Assembly: GCA_025642075.2 (NCBI GenBank)
Contig: JAODUO010000195.1
Coordinates: 165,001 to 229,000 of the forward strand
Length of the DNA: 64,000 bases
Origin: Ridgeia piscesae
Taxonomy: Eukaryota; Annelida; Polychaeta; Sabellida; Siboglinidae
Direction of reading: 5' to 3'
Part shown: positions 24,016-35,102 of the stretch, one piece after another
Layout of the letters: each line of letters opens with the position of its first letter
How positions within the stretch are numbered: the first letter of the stretch is position 1
Made by a program: the position numbers and the translations under genes
The notes under the pieces: generated by a model
The model's database searches: none
Told to the model about the DNA's origin: nothing
The model's input: only the letters and a program-made list of their open reading frames with translations

Positions 24016-24121
24016 CCTCCCGAATAACGGGAATTTTTCAAACATGCTGTATATTCCAAGGAGGAAACACACACGAGCATCTTGGATTATATATTTGGAT
24101 TATTCTACTTATCACACACAC

Positions 24122-24208
24122 AATGCCGCCAAAGAGGAGAGCAGGGAGGAAGGGAGAGACTGGGGAGAAGGTTGGGAGGAAGGGGAAGAAGAAGCAGTTG
24201 CCACCAAA
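24122..24208 (+). CDS. Candidate Lys/Arg-rich exon
   Basis: From an ATG at 24122 the sequence reads MPPKRRAGRKGETGEKVGRK then GKKKQLPPK, meeting a donor (gtaagt at 24209). If it is an internal exon, an acceptor at gagagcag|gg (about 24143) would continue the phase-1 junction of the exon at 23567 in the same frame. Otherwise it could be a start exon. Lys-rich runs of this kind are common in axonemal linker regions. Two readings are possible and I cannot decide between them. Confidence 0.4.
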
Positions 24209-25251
24209 GTAAGTATTTCTGTTTTTACACTGGTCATTATAAAATCCAAAAAATTTGCATTTACCCTCATGTTTTATGACTCCCAGTTCTTATAACATAT
24301 TCCTGTAAAATGTATAAACATATTTTTTATTTGACTGTAAATGGTCAATTATTCACCTGTAAAACTGTAGAATATGTTTGCTGTAAAATGTAAAATCATA
24401 GAAATAAAAAAAATCATTTTTATTGTGTGTAAAATGCAGTTTCAATTCACTGTAAAATGTAGAGAAGACACCCCCCGCGACATGATCAGTTTGTGGCTTT
24501 TAATTTTTATTGCAAAATGATGTTACACGGTATAAATTATACCTATTATAGCATACTGAGCATCAAAAAATGTTTTCATGTCCCATTTAGGGGTTCGAAA
24601 TAGACGTAATAAGGGCGCTTACTTTGTGTACACATCGACCATGAGGCGTTTTCGAAACCATTGTAGGCGTGGCTAAAAGCCCAGAAGGAAATGCATGATC
24701 ACATGAACACAAGTTGACGGGTTGCACATGCTGCCGTGTCGTGTATTTGTTGTCATTCGTAATGGTATGAAGTCAGTTTTTATGTGTGAATGCGATTTGT
24801 ATGGGTGGGTGTGTTTTTTCCAGGGACGTTACATTTGTTCTAAAAACATGGTACATGTATATACATTTGTTGTGTGCACAGCATAAGACCAGACAAAAGA
24901 CATCCGATTATTAGAAAACCTTTAGAGCCAATAACAACTAATTAACTAACGCCACACCCAGCCAGGTGCACGGCTCCCAGTTGGTAAAGGTTAAAGGGTG
25001 GGTGTCACTCATGGCGATTTGACTGACAGCATCGGGATTCTTATAAACATTTGACGTTTAACATTACGAAGTCAGTTCTGTTTCATTAAAACATTTATTG
25101 ACGGTCAGGACGCTACAATAGTTATAACTTATACTGATTAACATGATTTTGCAATAAAAATAAAAAACCACGAACTGATCATGGTGCTTTAAAATTATTG
25201 ACCTATAAAACTGTATAATATAATTATAAATATGTTTATTGTTGTGTTCAC
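24209..25251. other. Intron-like stretch
   Basis: AT-rich, no gene seen. It ends with an acceptor-like gtgttcacag at 25251, right at the start of the GC-rich tandem repeats. Confidence 0.4.
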
Positions 25252-25890
25252 AGGAGCCGGTTGAGGGTGAGGTGAGGCCGGGCGAGGGTGATGCGAGGCC
25301 GGGTGACGTCGGGAGAGGGTGAGGCGAGGCCTGGTGAGGGTGAGACGAGGTTGGGTGGGGCGAGGCTGGGGGAGGGTGAGGCGAGGCTGGGTGAGGGTGA
25401 GGCCGGGTGAGGGTGAGGAGAGGCCGGGTGAGGTGAGATCGGGCGAGGGTGAGACGAAGCCTGGTGCGGTGACGCTGGGTGAGGGCGAGGCCGGGTGAAG
25501 TGAGGAGAGGCCGGGCGAGGGTGAGGCGAAGCCGGGTGGGGATGAAGCGAGGTCGGGTGAGGCCAGAGAAGAGGAAGCACTTGCAGGAAGATGCGAGGCC
25601 GGGTGAGGTCGGGAGAGTGTGAGGCGAGGCCGGGTGAGGGTGAGGCGAGGTTGGGTGAGATGAGGCTGGGGGAGGGTGAGGCAAGGCTGGGTGAGGGTGA
25701 GGCCAGGTGAGGGTGAGGTCGGGCGAGGGTGAGACGAAGCCGGGTGGGGTGAGGCTGGGTGAGGGCGAGGCCGGGTGAAGTGAGGCGAGGCCGGGCGAGG
25801 GTGAGGCGAAGCCGGATGAGGGTGAGGCGAGGCCGGGTGAGGATGAGGCGAGGTCGGGTGAGGTCAGAGAGAAGGAGCGCATGCAGGAAG
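25252..25890. repeat. GC-rich short tandem repeat (GAGGCCGGGTGAGG-type)
   Basis: About 640 bases built from permutations of 'gaggcgaggccgggtgaggg' and 'tgaggctgggtgagggtgag'. Some longer-period copies (about 350 bases) are visible, e.g. the segment at 25258-25560 is partly repeated at 25590-25860. It passes gradually into the 50-bp array through 'gaggtcagagagaaggagcg'. Long Pro/Ser/Leu-rich minus-strand frames are artefacts of the repeat. Confidence 0.85.
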
Positions 25891-28800
25891 ATGCCAGGCT
25901 GCAGTTGGTGAGGCCAGAGAAGAGGAGCGCTTGCAGGAAGATGCCAGGCTGGTGTAAGTGAGGCCAGAGAGGAGGAGCGCATGCAGGAAGGTACCAGGTT
26001 GGAGTTAGTGAGGCCATAGAGGAGGAGCGCTTGCAGGAAGATGCCAGGCTGGGGTTAGTGAGGCCAGAGAGGAGGAGCGCTTGCAGGAAGATGCCAGGCT
26101 GGAGTAAATGAGGCCAGAGAGGAGGAGCGCATGCAGGAAGGTACCAGGCTCGAGTTAGTGAGGCCAGAGAGGAGGAGCGCTTACAGGAAGATGCCAGGCT
26201 GGAGATAGTGAGGCCAGAGAAGAGGAGCGCTTGCAGGAAGATGCCAGGCTGGAGATAGTGAGGCCAGAGAGGAGTAGTGCATGCAGGAAGATGCCAGGCT
26301 GGAGTTAGTGAGGCCAGAGAGGAGGAGCGCTTCCAGGAAGATGCCAGGCTGGGGTTGGTGAGGCCAGAGAGGAGGAGCGCTTGCAGGAAGATGCCAGGCT
26401 GGAGTTAGTGAGGCCAAAGAGGAGGAGCGCATGCATGAAGATGCCAGGCTGAAGTTGGTGAGGCCAGAGAGGAGGAGCGCTTGCAGGAAGATGCCAGGCT
26501 GGAGTTGTGAGGCCAGAGAGGAGGAGCGCTTGCAGGAAGATGCCAGGCTGGAGTTGGTGAGGCCAGAGAGGAGGAGCGCTTGCATGAAGATGCCAGGCTG
26601 AAGTTGTTGAGGCCAGAGAGGAGGAGCGCTTGCAGGAAGATGCCAGGCTGGAGTTGGTGAGGCCAGAGAGGAGGAGCGCTTGCAGGAAGATGCCAGGCTG
26701 GAGTTGGTGAGGCCAGAGAGGAGGAGCGCTTGCAGGAAGATGCCAGGCTGGAGTTAGTGAGGCCAGAGAGGAGGAGCACTTCAGGAAGATGCCAGGCTGA
26801 AGTTGGTGAGGCCAGAGAGGAGGAGCGCTTGCAGGAAGATGCCAGGCTGGAGTTAGTGAGGCCAGAGAGGAGGAGCGCATGCAGGAAGATGCCAGGCTGG
26901 AGTTGGTGAGGCCAGAGAGGAGGAGCGCTTGCAGGAAGATGCCAGGCTGGAGTTAGTGAGGCCAGAGAGGAGGAGCGCATGCAGGAAGATGCCAGGCTGG
27001 AGTTGGTGAGGCCAGAGAGAGGAGCGCTTACAGGAAGATGCCAGGCTGCAGATAGTGAGGCCAGAGAAGAGGAGCGCTTACAGGAAGATGCCAGGCTGGA
27101 GATAGTGAGGCCAGAGAAGAGGAGCGCTTGCAGGAAGATGCCAGGCTGGAGTTAGTGAGGCCAGAGAGGAGTGCTTGCAGGAAGATGCCAGGCTGGAGTT
27201 AGTGAGGCTAAAGAGGAGCGCATGCATGAAGATGCCAGGCTGAAGTTGGTGAGGCCAGAGAGGAGGAGCGCTTGCAGGAAGATGCCAGGCTGGAGTTGGT
27301 GAGGCCAGAGAGGAGGAGCGCTTGCAGGAAGATGCCAGGCTGGAGTTGGTGAGGCCAGGGAGGAGGAGCGCTTGCAGGAAGATGCCAGGCTGGAGTTAGT
27401 CAGGCCAGAGAGGAGGAGCGCTTGCAGGAAGATGCCAGGCTGGAGTTGGTGAGGCCAGAGAGGAGGAGCGCTTGCAGGAAGATGCCAGGCTGGAGTTGGT
27501 GAGGCCAGAGAGGAGGAGCGCTTGCAGGAAGATGCCAGGCTGGAGTTGGTGAGGCCAGAGAGGAGGAGCGCATGCAGGAAGATGCCAGGCTGGAGTTGGT
27601 GAGGCCAGAGAGGAGGAGCGCTTGCAGGAAGATGCCAGGCTGTAGTAAGTGAGGCCAGAGAGGAGGAGCGCATGCAGGAAGATGCCAGGTTGGAGTTAGT
27701 GAGGCCAGAGAGGAGGAGCGCTTGCAGGAAGATGCCAGGCTGGAGTAAATGAGGCCAGAGAGGAGGAGCGCATGCAGGAAGGCACCAGGCTCGAGTTAGT
27801 GAGGCCAGAGAGGAGGAGCGCTTGCAGGAAGATGCCAGGCTGGAGATAGTGAGGCCAGAGAAGAGGAGCGCTTGCAGGAAGATGCCAGGCTGGAGTTAGT
27901 GAGGCCAGAGAGGAGTAGTGCATGCAGGAAGATGCCAGGCTGGAGTTAGGAGGCCAGAGAGGAGGAGCGCTTCCAGGAAGATGCCAGGCTGGAGTTAGTG
28001 AGGCCAGAGAGGAGGAGCGCTTGCAGGAAGATGCCAGGCTGGAGTTAGTGAGGCCAGAGAGGAGGAGCGCTTGCAGGAAGATGCCAGGCTGGAGTTGGTG
28101 AGGCCAGAGAGGAGGAGCGCTTGCAGGAAGATGCCAGGCTGGAGTTGGTGAGGCCAGAGAGGAGGAGCGCTTGCAGGAAGATGCCAGGCTGGAGTTGGTG
28201 AGGCCAGAGAGGAGGAGCGCTTGCAGGAAGATGCCAGGCTGGAGTTGGTGAGGCCAGAGAGGAGGAGCGCTTGCAGGAAGATGCCAGGCTGGAGTTGGTG
28301 AGGCCAGAGAGGAGGAGCGCTTGCAGGAAGATGCCAGGCTGAAGTTGGTGAGGCCAGAGAGGAGGAGCGCTTGCAGGAAGATGCCAGGCTGGAGTTGGTG
28401 AGGCCAGAGAGGAGGAGCGCTTGCAGGAAGATGCCAGGCTGGAGTTGGTGAGGCCAGAGAGGAGGAGCGCTTGCAGGAAGATGCCAGGCTGGAGTTGGTG
28501 AGGCCAGAGAGGAGGAGCGCTTGCAGGAAGATGCCAGGCTGGAGTTGGTGAGGCCAGAGAGGAGGAGCGCTTGCAGGAAGATGCCAGGCTGAAGTTGGTG
28601 AGGCCAGAGAGGAGGAGCGCTTGCAGGAAGATGCCAGGCTGAAGTTGTTGAGGCCAGAGAGGAGGAGCGCTTGCAGGAAGGTGCCAGGCTGGAGTTGGTG
28701 AGGCCAGAGAGGAGGAGCGCTTGCAGGAAGATGCCAGGCTGAAGTTGGTGAGGCCAGAGAGGAGGAGCGCTTGCAGGAAGATGCCAGGCTGAAGTTGGTG

Positions 28801-30545
28801 AGGCCAGAGAGGAGGAGCGCTTGCAGGAAGATGCCAGGCTGGAGTTGGTGAGGCCAGAGAGGAAGAGCGCTTGCAGGAAGATGCCAGGCTGGAGTTGGTG
28901 AGGCCAGAGAGGAGGAGCGCTTGCAGGAAGATGCCAGGCTGGAGTTGGTGAGGCCAGAGAGGAGGAGCGCTTGCAGGAAGATGTCAGGCTGGAGTTGGTG
29001 AGGCCAGAGAGGAGGAGCGCTTGCAGGAAGATGCCAGGCTGGAGTTAGTGAGGCCAGAGAGGAGGAGCGCTTGCAGGAAGATGCCAGGCTGGAGTTAGTG
29101 AGGCCAGAAAGGAAGGGCGCATGCAGGAAGATGCCAGGCTGGAGTTGTGAGGCCAGAGAGGAGGAGCGCTTGCAGGAAGATGCCAGGCTGGAGTTGGTGA
29201 GGCCAGAGAGGAGGAGCGCATGCAGGAAGATGCCAGGCTGGAGTTCGTGAGGCCAGAGAGGAGGAGCGCTTGCAGGAAGATGCCAGGCTGGAGTTGGTGA
29301 GGCCAGAGAGGAGGAGCGCATGCAGGAAGATGCCAGGCTGGAGTTGATGAGGCCAGAGAGGAGGAGCGCTTGCAGGAAGATGCCAGGCTGAAGTTGGTGA
29401 GGCCAGAGAGGAGGAGCGCTTGCAGGAAGATGCCAGGCTGGAGTTGGTGAGGCCAGAGAGGAGGAGCGCTTGCAGGAAGATGCCAGGCTGGAGTTGGTGA
29501 GGCCAGAGAGGAGGAGCGCTTGCAGGAAGATGCCAGGCTGAAGTTGGTGAGGCCAGAGAGGAGGAGCGCTTGCAGGAAGATGCCAGGCTGGAGTTGGTGA
29601 GGCCAGAGAGGAGGAGCGCTTGCAGGAAGATGCCAGGCTGGAGTTGGTGAGGCCAGAGAGGAGGAGCGCTTGCAGGAAGATGCCAGGCTGGAGTTAGTGA
29701 GGCCAGAAAGGAAGGGCGCATGCAGGAGGATGCCAGGCTGGAATCGATGACGCCAGAGAGGAGGAGCGCTTGCAGGAAGATGCCAGGCTGGAGTTGGTGA
29801 GGCCAGAGAGGAGGAGCGCATGCAGGAAGATGCCAGGCTGGAGTTGGTGAGGCCAGAGAGGAGGAGCGCTTGCAGGAAGATGCCAGGCTGGAGTTGGTGA
29901 GGCCAGAGAGGAGGAGCGCTTGCAGGAAGATGCCAGGCTGGAGTTGGTGAGGCCAGAGAGGAGGAGCGCATGCAGGAAGATGCCAGGCTGGAGTTAGTGA
30001 GGCCAGAGAGGAGGAGCGCTTGCAGGAAGATGCCAGGCTGGAGTTGAGTGAGGCCAGAGAGGAGGAGCGCTTGCAGGAAGATGCCAGGCTGGAGTTGGTG
30101 AGGCCAGAGAGGAGGAGCGCATGCAGGAAGATGCCAGGCTGGAGTTGGTGAGGCCAGAGAGGAGGAGCGCATGCAGGAAGATGCCAGGCTGGAGTTGGTG
30201 AGGCCAGAGAGGAGGAGCGCTTGCAGGAAGATGTCAGGCTGGAGTTGGTGAGGCCAGAGAGGAGGAGCGCATGCAGGAAGATGCCAGGCTGGAGTTGTGA
30301 GGCCAGAGAGGAGGAGCGCTGCAGGAAGGATGCCAGGCTGGAATGATGAGCCAGAGAGGAGGAGCTGCTTGCAGGAAGATGTCCAGGCTGGAGTTGTGAG
30401 GCCAGAGAGGAGGACGCTTGCAGGAAGATGCCAGGCTGGAGTTGGTGAGGCCAGAGAGGAGGAGCGCTTGCAGGAAGATGCCAGGCTGGAGTTGGTGAGG
30501 CCAGAGAGGAGGAGCGCTTGCAGGAAGATGCCAGGCTGAAGTTGG
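25890..30545. repeat. 50-bp minisatellite, main block
   Basis: About 93 copies (by length) of the unit 'ggagttggtgaggccagaga' + 'ggaggagcgcttgcaggaag' + 'atgccaggct'. Copies differ mainly at ggtg/agtg, cttgc/catgc and ctgg/ctga. On the plus strand one frame per unit reads EEERLQEDARLE, which looks like a coiled-coil exon fragment, while the 50-base period rotates through all frames and hits TGA regularly. On the minus strand no frame has stops, which produces spurious open frames of over 500 codons. Each unit also carries an acceptor-like ttgcag|g and a donor-like ttg|gtgagg. Confidence 0.92.
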
Positions 30546-31150
30546 AGGTCCTATAAGAGGAAGACTCAGAGAGTGCCAGGCTGAAGTATGACGTTGGTAT
30601 AGGCAAGAGGATCGTTCCATTGGACAGATGCAATCTGAACAGTTGGAGTCGACAGGATGTGGGTGCACTGCACCCAAACATTGAGAGTCCGAGCAATGGT
30701 AGATTACAGTGTCGGAGGCCAGGCGGTGAGTCGATCATCGGTCGAAGACACCAGGCTGGGCTTGTGGGCAGGAGCCTGCCATAGCGGTCTTGCTGAGCAT
30801 TGAAGCCCGCCCACCAACTGGCCTGTCGTTCCTGTGACTTCCGAGAGCCATGGCATCCCATTGCTGACTGAAATGACTGCGCAGACTGAATCTGGATTTT
30901 TCAGCGGAGAGCTTTCGTCGGAGCAGAGAGGGTTCACCTTGCAGGCCCCGAGTAGTGCTCCAGCTGTAACACTGGTGGTGAAGCACACAGAGGACGCCTA
31001 GTGTTTCTTGAGTGAGGATAGTCAGCGACACGCCAATGTTTCCTGGTTGAGGTGCCGGAAGGAGCTGATGAACATGCCAGGCTGGGTTTTACCTGGGGCT
31101 CAGATCAAGTGTAGCCCAGCTGGAAGGGATGCACGAGCTGGAATCTGATG
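30546..31150 (-). pseudogene. Indel-riddled copy of the family remnant at 32.4-33.6 kb
   Basis: Co-linear with 32390-33010 ('gaagtatgacgttggtata', 'gaggatcgttccattgga', 'ggcggtgagtcgatcatcgg', 'gagcattgaagcccgcccac' in order) but missing single bases at many places. The pattern of scattered one-base deletions, with few substitutions, looks more like raw long-read error than evolution. It is flanked on both sides by the 50-bp array. Either a genuine old duplicate or, more likely, an assembly artefact. Confidence 0.6.
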
Positions 31151-32390
31151 AGTGCCAGAGGAGGGCCTGCTTGCAGAAGATGCCAGGCTGGAGTTGGTGA
31201 GGCCAGAGAGGAGTAGCGCTTGCATGAAGATGCCAGGCTGGAGTTGGTGAGGCCAGAGAGGAGGAGCGCTTGCAGGAAGATGCCAGGCTGAAGTTGGTGA
31301 GGCCAGAGAGGAGTAGCGCTTGCATGAAGATCCCAGGCTGGAGTTGGTGAGGCCAGAGAGGAGTAGCGCTTGCAGGAAGATGCCAGGCTGAAGTTGGTGA
31401 GGCCAGAGAGGAGGAGCGCTTGCATGAAGATGCCAGGCTGGAGTTGGTGAGGCCAGAGAGGAGGAGCGCTTGCAGGAAGATGCCAGGCTGGAGTTAGTGA
31501 GGCCAGAAAGGAAGGGCGCATGCAGGAGGATGCCAGGCTGGAATCGAGGCCAGAGAGGAGGAGCGCTTGCAGGAAGATGCCAGGCTGGAGTTGGTGAGGC
31601 CAGAGAGGAGGAGCGCTTGCAGGAAGATGCCAGGCTGAAGTTGGTGAGGCCAGAGAGGAGGAGCGCTTGCAGGAAGATGCCAGGCTGAGAGTTGGTGAGG
31701 CCAGAGAGGAGGAGCGCTTGCAGGAAGATGCCAGGCTGGAGTTGGTGAGGCCAGAGAGGAGGAGCGCTTGCAGGAAGATGCCAGGCTGGAGTTAGTGAGG
31801 CCAGAGAGGAGGAGCGCTTGCAGGAAGATGCCAGGCTGGAGTTGTGAGGCCAGAGAGGAGGAGCGCTTGCAGGAAGATGCCAGGCTGAAGTTGGTGAGGC
31901 CAGAGAGGAGAAGCGCTTGCAGGAAGATGCCAAGCTGGAGTTGGTGAGGCCAGAGAGGAGGAGCGCTTGCATGAAGATGTCAGGCTGAGTTGGTGAGGCC
32001 AGAGAGGAGGAGCTCTTGCAGGAAGATGTCAGGCTGGAGTTGGTGAGGCCAGAGAGGAGGAGCGCTTGCAGGAAGATGCCAGGCTGGAGTTAGTGAGGCC
32101 AGAGAGGAGGAGCGCATGCAGGAAGATGCCAGGCTGGAGTTAGTGAGGCCAGAAAGGAAGGGCGCATGCAGGAGGATGCCAGGCTGGAATCGATGACGCC
32201 AGAGAGGAGGAGCTCTTGCAGGAAGATGTCAGGCTGGAGTTAGTGAGGCCAGAGAGGAGGAACGCTTGCAGGAAGATGCCAGGCTGGAGTTGGTGAGGCC
32301 GGAGAGGAGGAGCGCTTGCATGAAGATGCCAGGCTGGAGTTGGTGAGGCCAGAGAGGAGGAGCGCTTGCAGGAAGATGCCAGGCTGAAGT
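31151..32390. repeat. 50-bp minisatellite, second block
   Basis: About 25 more copies of the 50-base unit, with the same variants as the main block. It includes a composite variant ('aaaggaagggcgcatgcagg' followed by 'ggctggaatcgatgacgcca') also found at 29700-29760. That shared composite shows the two blocks have exchanged or duplicated multi-unit segments. Confidence 0.9.
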
Positions 32391-33610
32391 TGCGCAGTGT
32401 TCCTATATAGCCCAGGAAACTCACGAGAGTGTGCGTCATACCCGGGTGAAGTATGACGTTGGTATAGCGCAAAGGATCGTTCCATTGGACTAGGTATGCA
32501 ATCTGATACAGTTGGAGGTCGACAGTGATGTGGGTGCACTGCACCCCAAAACTATTGAGAGCTCTCCTGAGATTCACAAACGTAGTTATTACAGTGTCGG
32601 GGTGAGCAGGCGGTGAGTCGATCATCGGTCCGAACACAACCAGCGTCTTGGGCTTCTGGGCGGAGCCTGCCATCAAGCGGTCTTGCTGAGCATTGAAGCC
32701 CGCCCACTCAACTGGCCTGTCGTTCCTGTGTACTTCCGACAGCCATGCCGCATCCCATTGCTGACTGAATATGACTGCCGCAGACTGAATCTGCGATTTT
32801 TCAGCGGACAGAGCTTTCGTCGGAAGCAGAGAGGGTTCACCTTGGAAGGCCCCGTGTAGTGCTCCAGCTGTATACACTGGTCGGTGAATCACACAGAGGA
32901 CGCCTCGTGTTTCTTGAGTCGAGGGATAGTCAGCTGTATCACGCCAATGTTTCCTGTGTTGATGGTGCCGGAAGGATGCTGGATGAACTCCATGACCATG
33001 GCGTGGGTGCTCTTCATCCCATTGGGGCTCGCGATGTACAAATCATAGTTGTCAGCCCAGCTGAAGATAGGGCCGATCTCCGTGCTTAAGCCGAGTTTCT
33101 TGTGCTAATCTGAATGGTTGTCCAACACGAACATGGCCACTGACTTGCCGAAGCGCAACACTTCGTCGTATGTGCTTGTGATACCGTGCTCATTGAGAGT
33201 CTTGATGAGCTCTGAACTACCAATTTGTTGTGGTGTTTCACTGCGAGCCCGAGTGTAGTCTGGTTTCTTCCGGCTCCACAGATGTTCTGCCGAATGCACT
33301 GAGCCAATGTCAGGGACGGCTAGATACTAGTTTAAGAAGAGTAGCACTGGTGCTCTCAATGACCTTGTGACGAGCATAGTCATTGAGATTGTAGTCCCCA
33401 GGCCCAGGTGTCGTCCTGACGTCTCTGCAACTCTTCCTCACCAGCTTCTCCAGCTCGTCATCATCCCTGTTGCTATTGTTTTTCTTGGCAATTTTGATAA
33501 ATTGTCCGAAGCTGGCTTTAAATCCAACTACGCTTTCACAACCCTCGACAAATTTCGCTTGCTTCCCTCGCGTGCCGATGGTGCGTCACTGCACGCGGGA
33601 AACTTCCCGT
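32391..33610 (-). pseudogene. Remnant of an uncharacterised multi-copy invertebrate protein
   Basis: Read leftwards from about 33600. DDDELEKLVRKSCRDVRTTP and DYARHKVIESTSATLLKLVS come first. After a stop and a frameshift follow LAQCIRQNI, RNQTTLGLAVKHH, GSSELIKTLNEHGITSTYDE and VLRFGKSVAMFVLDN. A second frame has IGPIFSWADNYDLYIASPNG then THAMVMEFIQHPSG, and a third has WDAAWLSEVHRNDRPVEWAG, FNAQQDR, PKTLVVFGPMIDSPPAHPDT and QLYQIAYLVQWNDPLRYTNV. From memory this order (A-D-N-x-D-L, S-P-N-G, then P-K-T-L-x-x-F-G-P-x-I-D-x-P-P-x-H-P-D-T) is typical of an uncharacterised family present in many copies in cnidarians and lophotrochozoans. Several breaks show decay. The 50-bp array begins where its 3' part should continue. 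Confidence 0.6.
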
Positions 33611-33703
33611 GAGTCGTAGGGATTCACCACGATGGAAGAAAGCGAAACTTGATACGCATTAAGAGGCTAGGCTAGCATACTCGGGCCTCTCTCGTCATTA
33701 CTT

Positions 33704-33826
33704 TGCCACTGACGTGTACGCGTAAAAACAGGTCGCGTTATGACCCGAACGGCCACCCATAAACACGGCTATGGGTGCCCGTTCGGGCCATAACGCGACA
33801 AGTTTTAAGCGTAAACGTCAGTGGCA
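33704..33826. repeat. Fold-back element (imperfect palindrome)
   Basis: Left arm 'tgccactgacgtgtacgcgt' and 'tcgcgttatgacccgaacgg' is mirrored on the right by 'cccgttcgggccataacgcg' and 'gcgtaaacgtcagtggca'. The centre is near 33765 ('cccataaacacggctatggg'). It has the form of a short non-autonomous element with long terminal inverted repeats. No coding capacity. Confidence 0.75.
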
Positions 33827-33829
33827 GTT

Positions 33830-33945
33830 GACGTGTTCGCGTAAACGTTTTCGCGTTCTGATTGGCTGCAACGTTTACGCGTAAATGTTACAGCCAATCA
33901 GAAGGCGAAAATGACTCCGCGTAAACGTCGCCGGCAATGACATCG
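33830..33945. repeat. Second palindrome with CCAAT motifs
   Basis: Arms 'ttttcgcgttctgattggct' and 'agccaatcagaaggcgaaaa' flank a centre containing the perfect 12-base palindrome tttacgcgtaaa. It adjoins the fold-back element at 33704 and shares the TACGCGTAAACG core, so the two may be parts of one compound element. Confidence 0.7.
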
Positions 33946-34708
33946 CGTTGATTTCTACGCTTAAACGTTCCAACCAATAAAGACTCATGTAGCTATGAAT
34001 CACAGGTTGAACCAATGAACAATGATCTCAGTGAAATGTAGACGGGATTAATCTACAGTATACATTTAAGTCTACCTAGCAACACCGTATTTACTGGGCT
34101 TTGATAAATGCCTCCTCGTCGCATTCAGCGAGCACTGGAGCGGCTACAGTGGTTCTAATTCCACGTTGTTTTTTGCCAGTAAAACCACTGTTGATCGCTC
34201 TCGTAATAACCACCCGAGCTATATCAATTTAAAAAAATACAATAGGTTCACCAAAAAGCAATACAATATAGTCTAGTGCATTGTAGTAAACGTTTCATCA
34301 ATTGTCAGTTACAAAATCTCCAAATAAATTTCGAGCAAATATACCGGCGTTGGATGAAAATACAAAAGCACAATCGAATGGACTCTATTTGCTAACTCCG
34401 AACAGCTCGATGTCCATAGTTAGAATTTCCGTTGGCGGTTGGTCGACCCATATCATGACCAGCGAACGAGTTGTCATTTCTTGCATACCAAACTGTCATA
34501 GAATACCAGGCCGGTGCACTGTGCAACTCGGGTATCGATTTTAATTGCAACCATGAAAACTGTACTCACAAGGGGGCTTCATTACACGTGCAAGCCCTAC
34601 TACATTTACTTATTTATGTACACAACATGTCAACATAGATGTTGCATCAATTAATAGCAATCGACACAGTTGTGTGTATGTATACTCGGGATGCCAGATA
34701 CTATATAC

Positions 34709-34710
<2 letters not shown>

Positions 34711-34761
<51 letters not shown>

Positions 34762-34784
34762 GTGTGCGTGTGTGTGTGTGTGTT
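34711..34784. repeat. (TG)n microsatellite
   Basis: About 75 bases of TG repeats with one interruption (tcgtgtgcg). The stretch 33946-34710 upstream has no recognisable gene. Confidence 0.95.
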
Positions 34785-34802
34785 CGTTTTTTGTTCTGTA
34801 TT

Positions 34803-34950
34803 CTGTAACGTTTACGCGTAAACGTCAACTGCCACTGATGTTTACGCGAAAATCTTGTCGCGTTATGGCCCGAGCGGCCACTCATAAACGGCCACCCATA
34901 AACGGACACCCATAAACAGCCACCCATAAACAGCCACCCATATACGTCCA
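34803..34950. repeat. Partial copy of the 33.7-kb fold-back element
   Basis: Contains 'acgtttacgcgtaaacgtca', 'actgccactgatgtttacgc' and 'tcgcgttatggcccgagcgg', matching an arm of 33704-33826. A short tandem run of 'ccacccataaacag' variants follows (about five units). It lies some 150 bases upstream of the sulfotransferase start, so it may contribute to that promoter. Confidence 0.7.
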
Positions 34951-35102
34951 GCTTCAGAGCGCGAACCTGTATCATGTTTCTGTGAGTACAAATCAGCTGT
35001 CATTACTAAAGGTTATGTAAACGATAGGGTGCGTGCATTGACACTGGCTCAGCTCAGGCGAATGGATGTGTGTCGACCGTAGCTGACCTAAAACAGTGAA
35101 AA

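Noticed and set aside
25064..26017. Pro/Ser/His-rich minus-strand frames
   Set aside because: Translation of the GC-rich short tandem repeat. Overlapping frames are equally open.
27696..30861. Minus-strand open frames of 375-588 codons rich in SSLASPTPAWHLPASAPPLW
   Set aside because: They come from the 50-bp repeat, which has no stop codon in any minus frame. All three frames read through because 50 is not a multiple of 3. No codon bias, start context or splice signal supports them.
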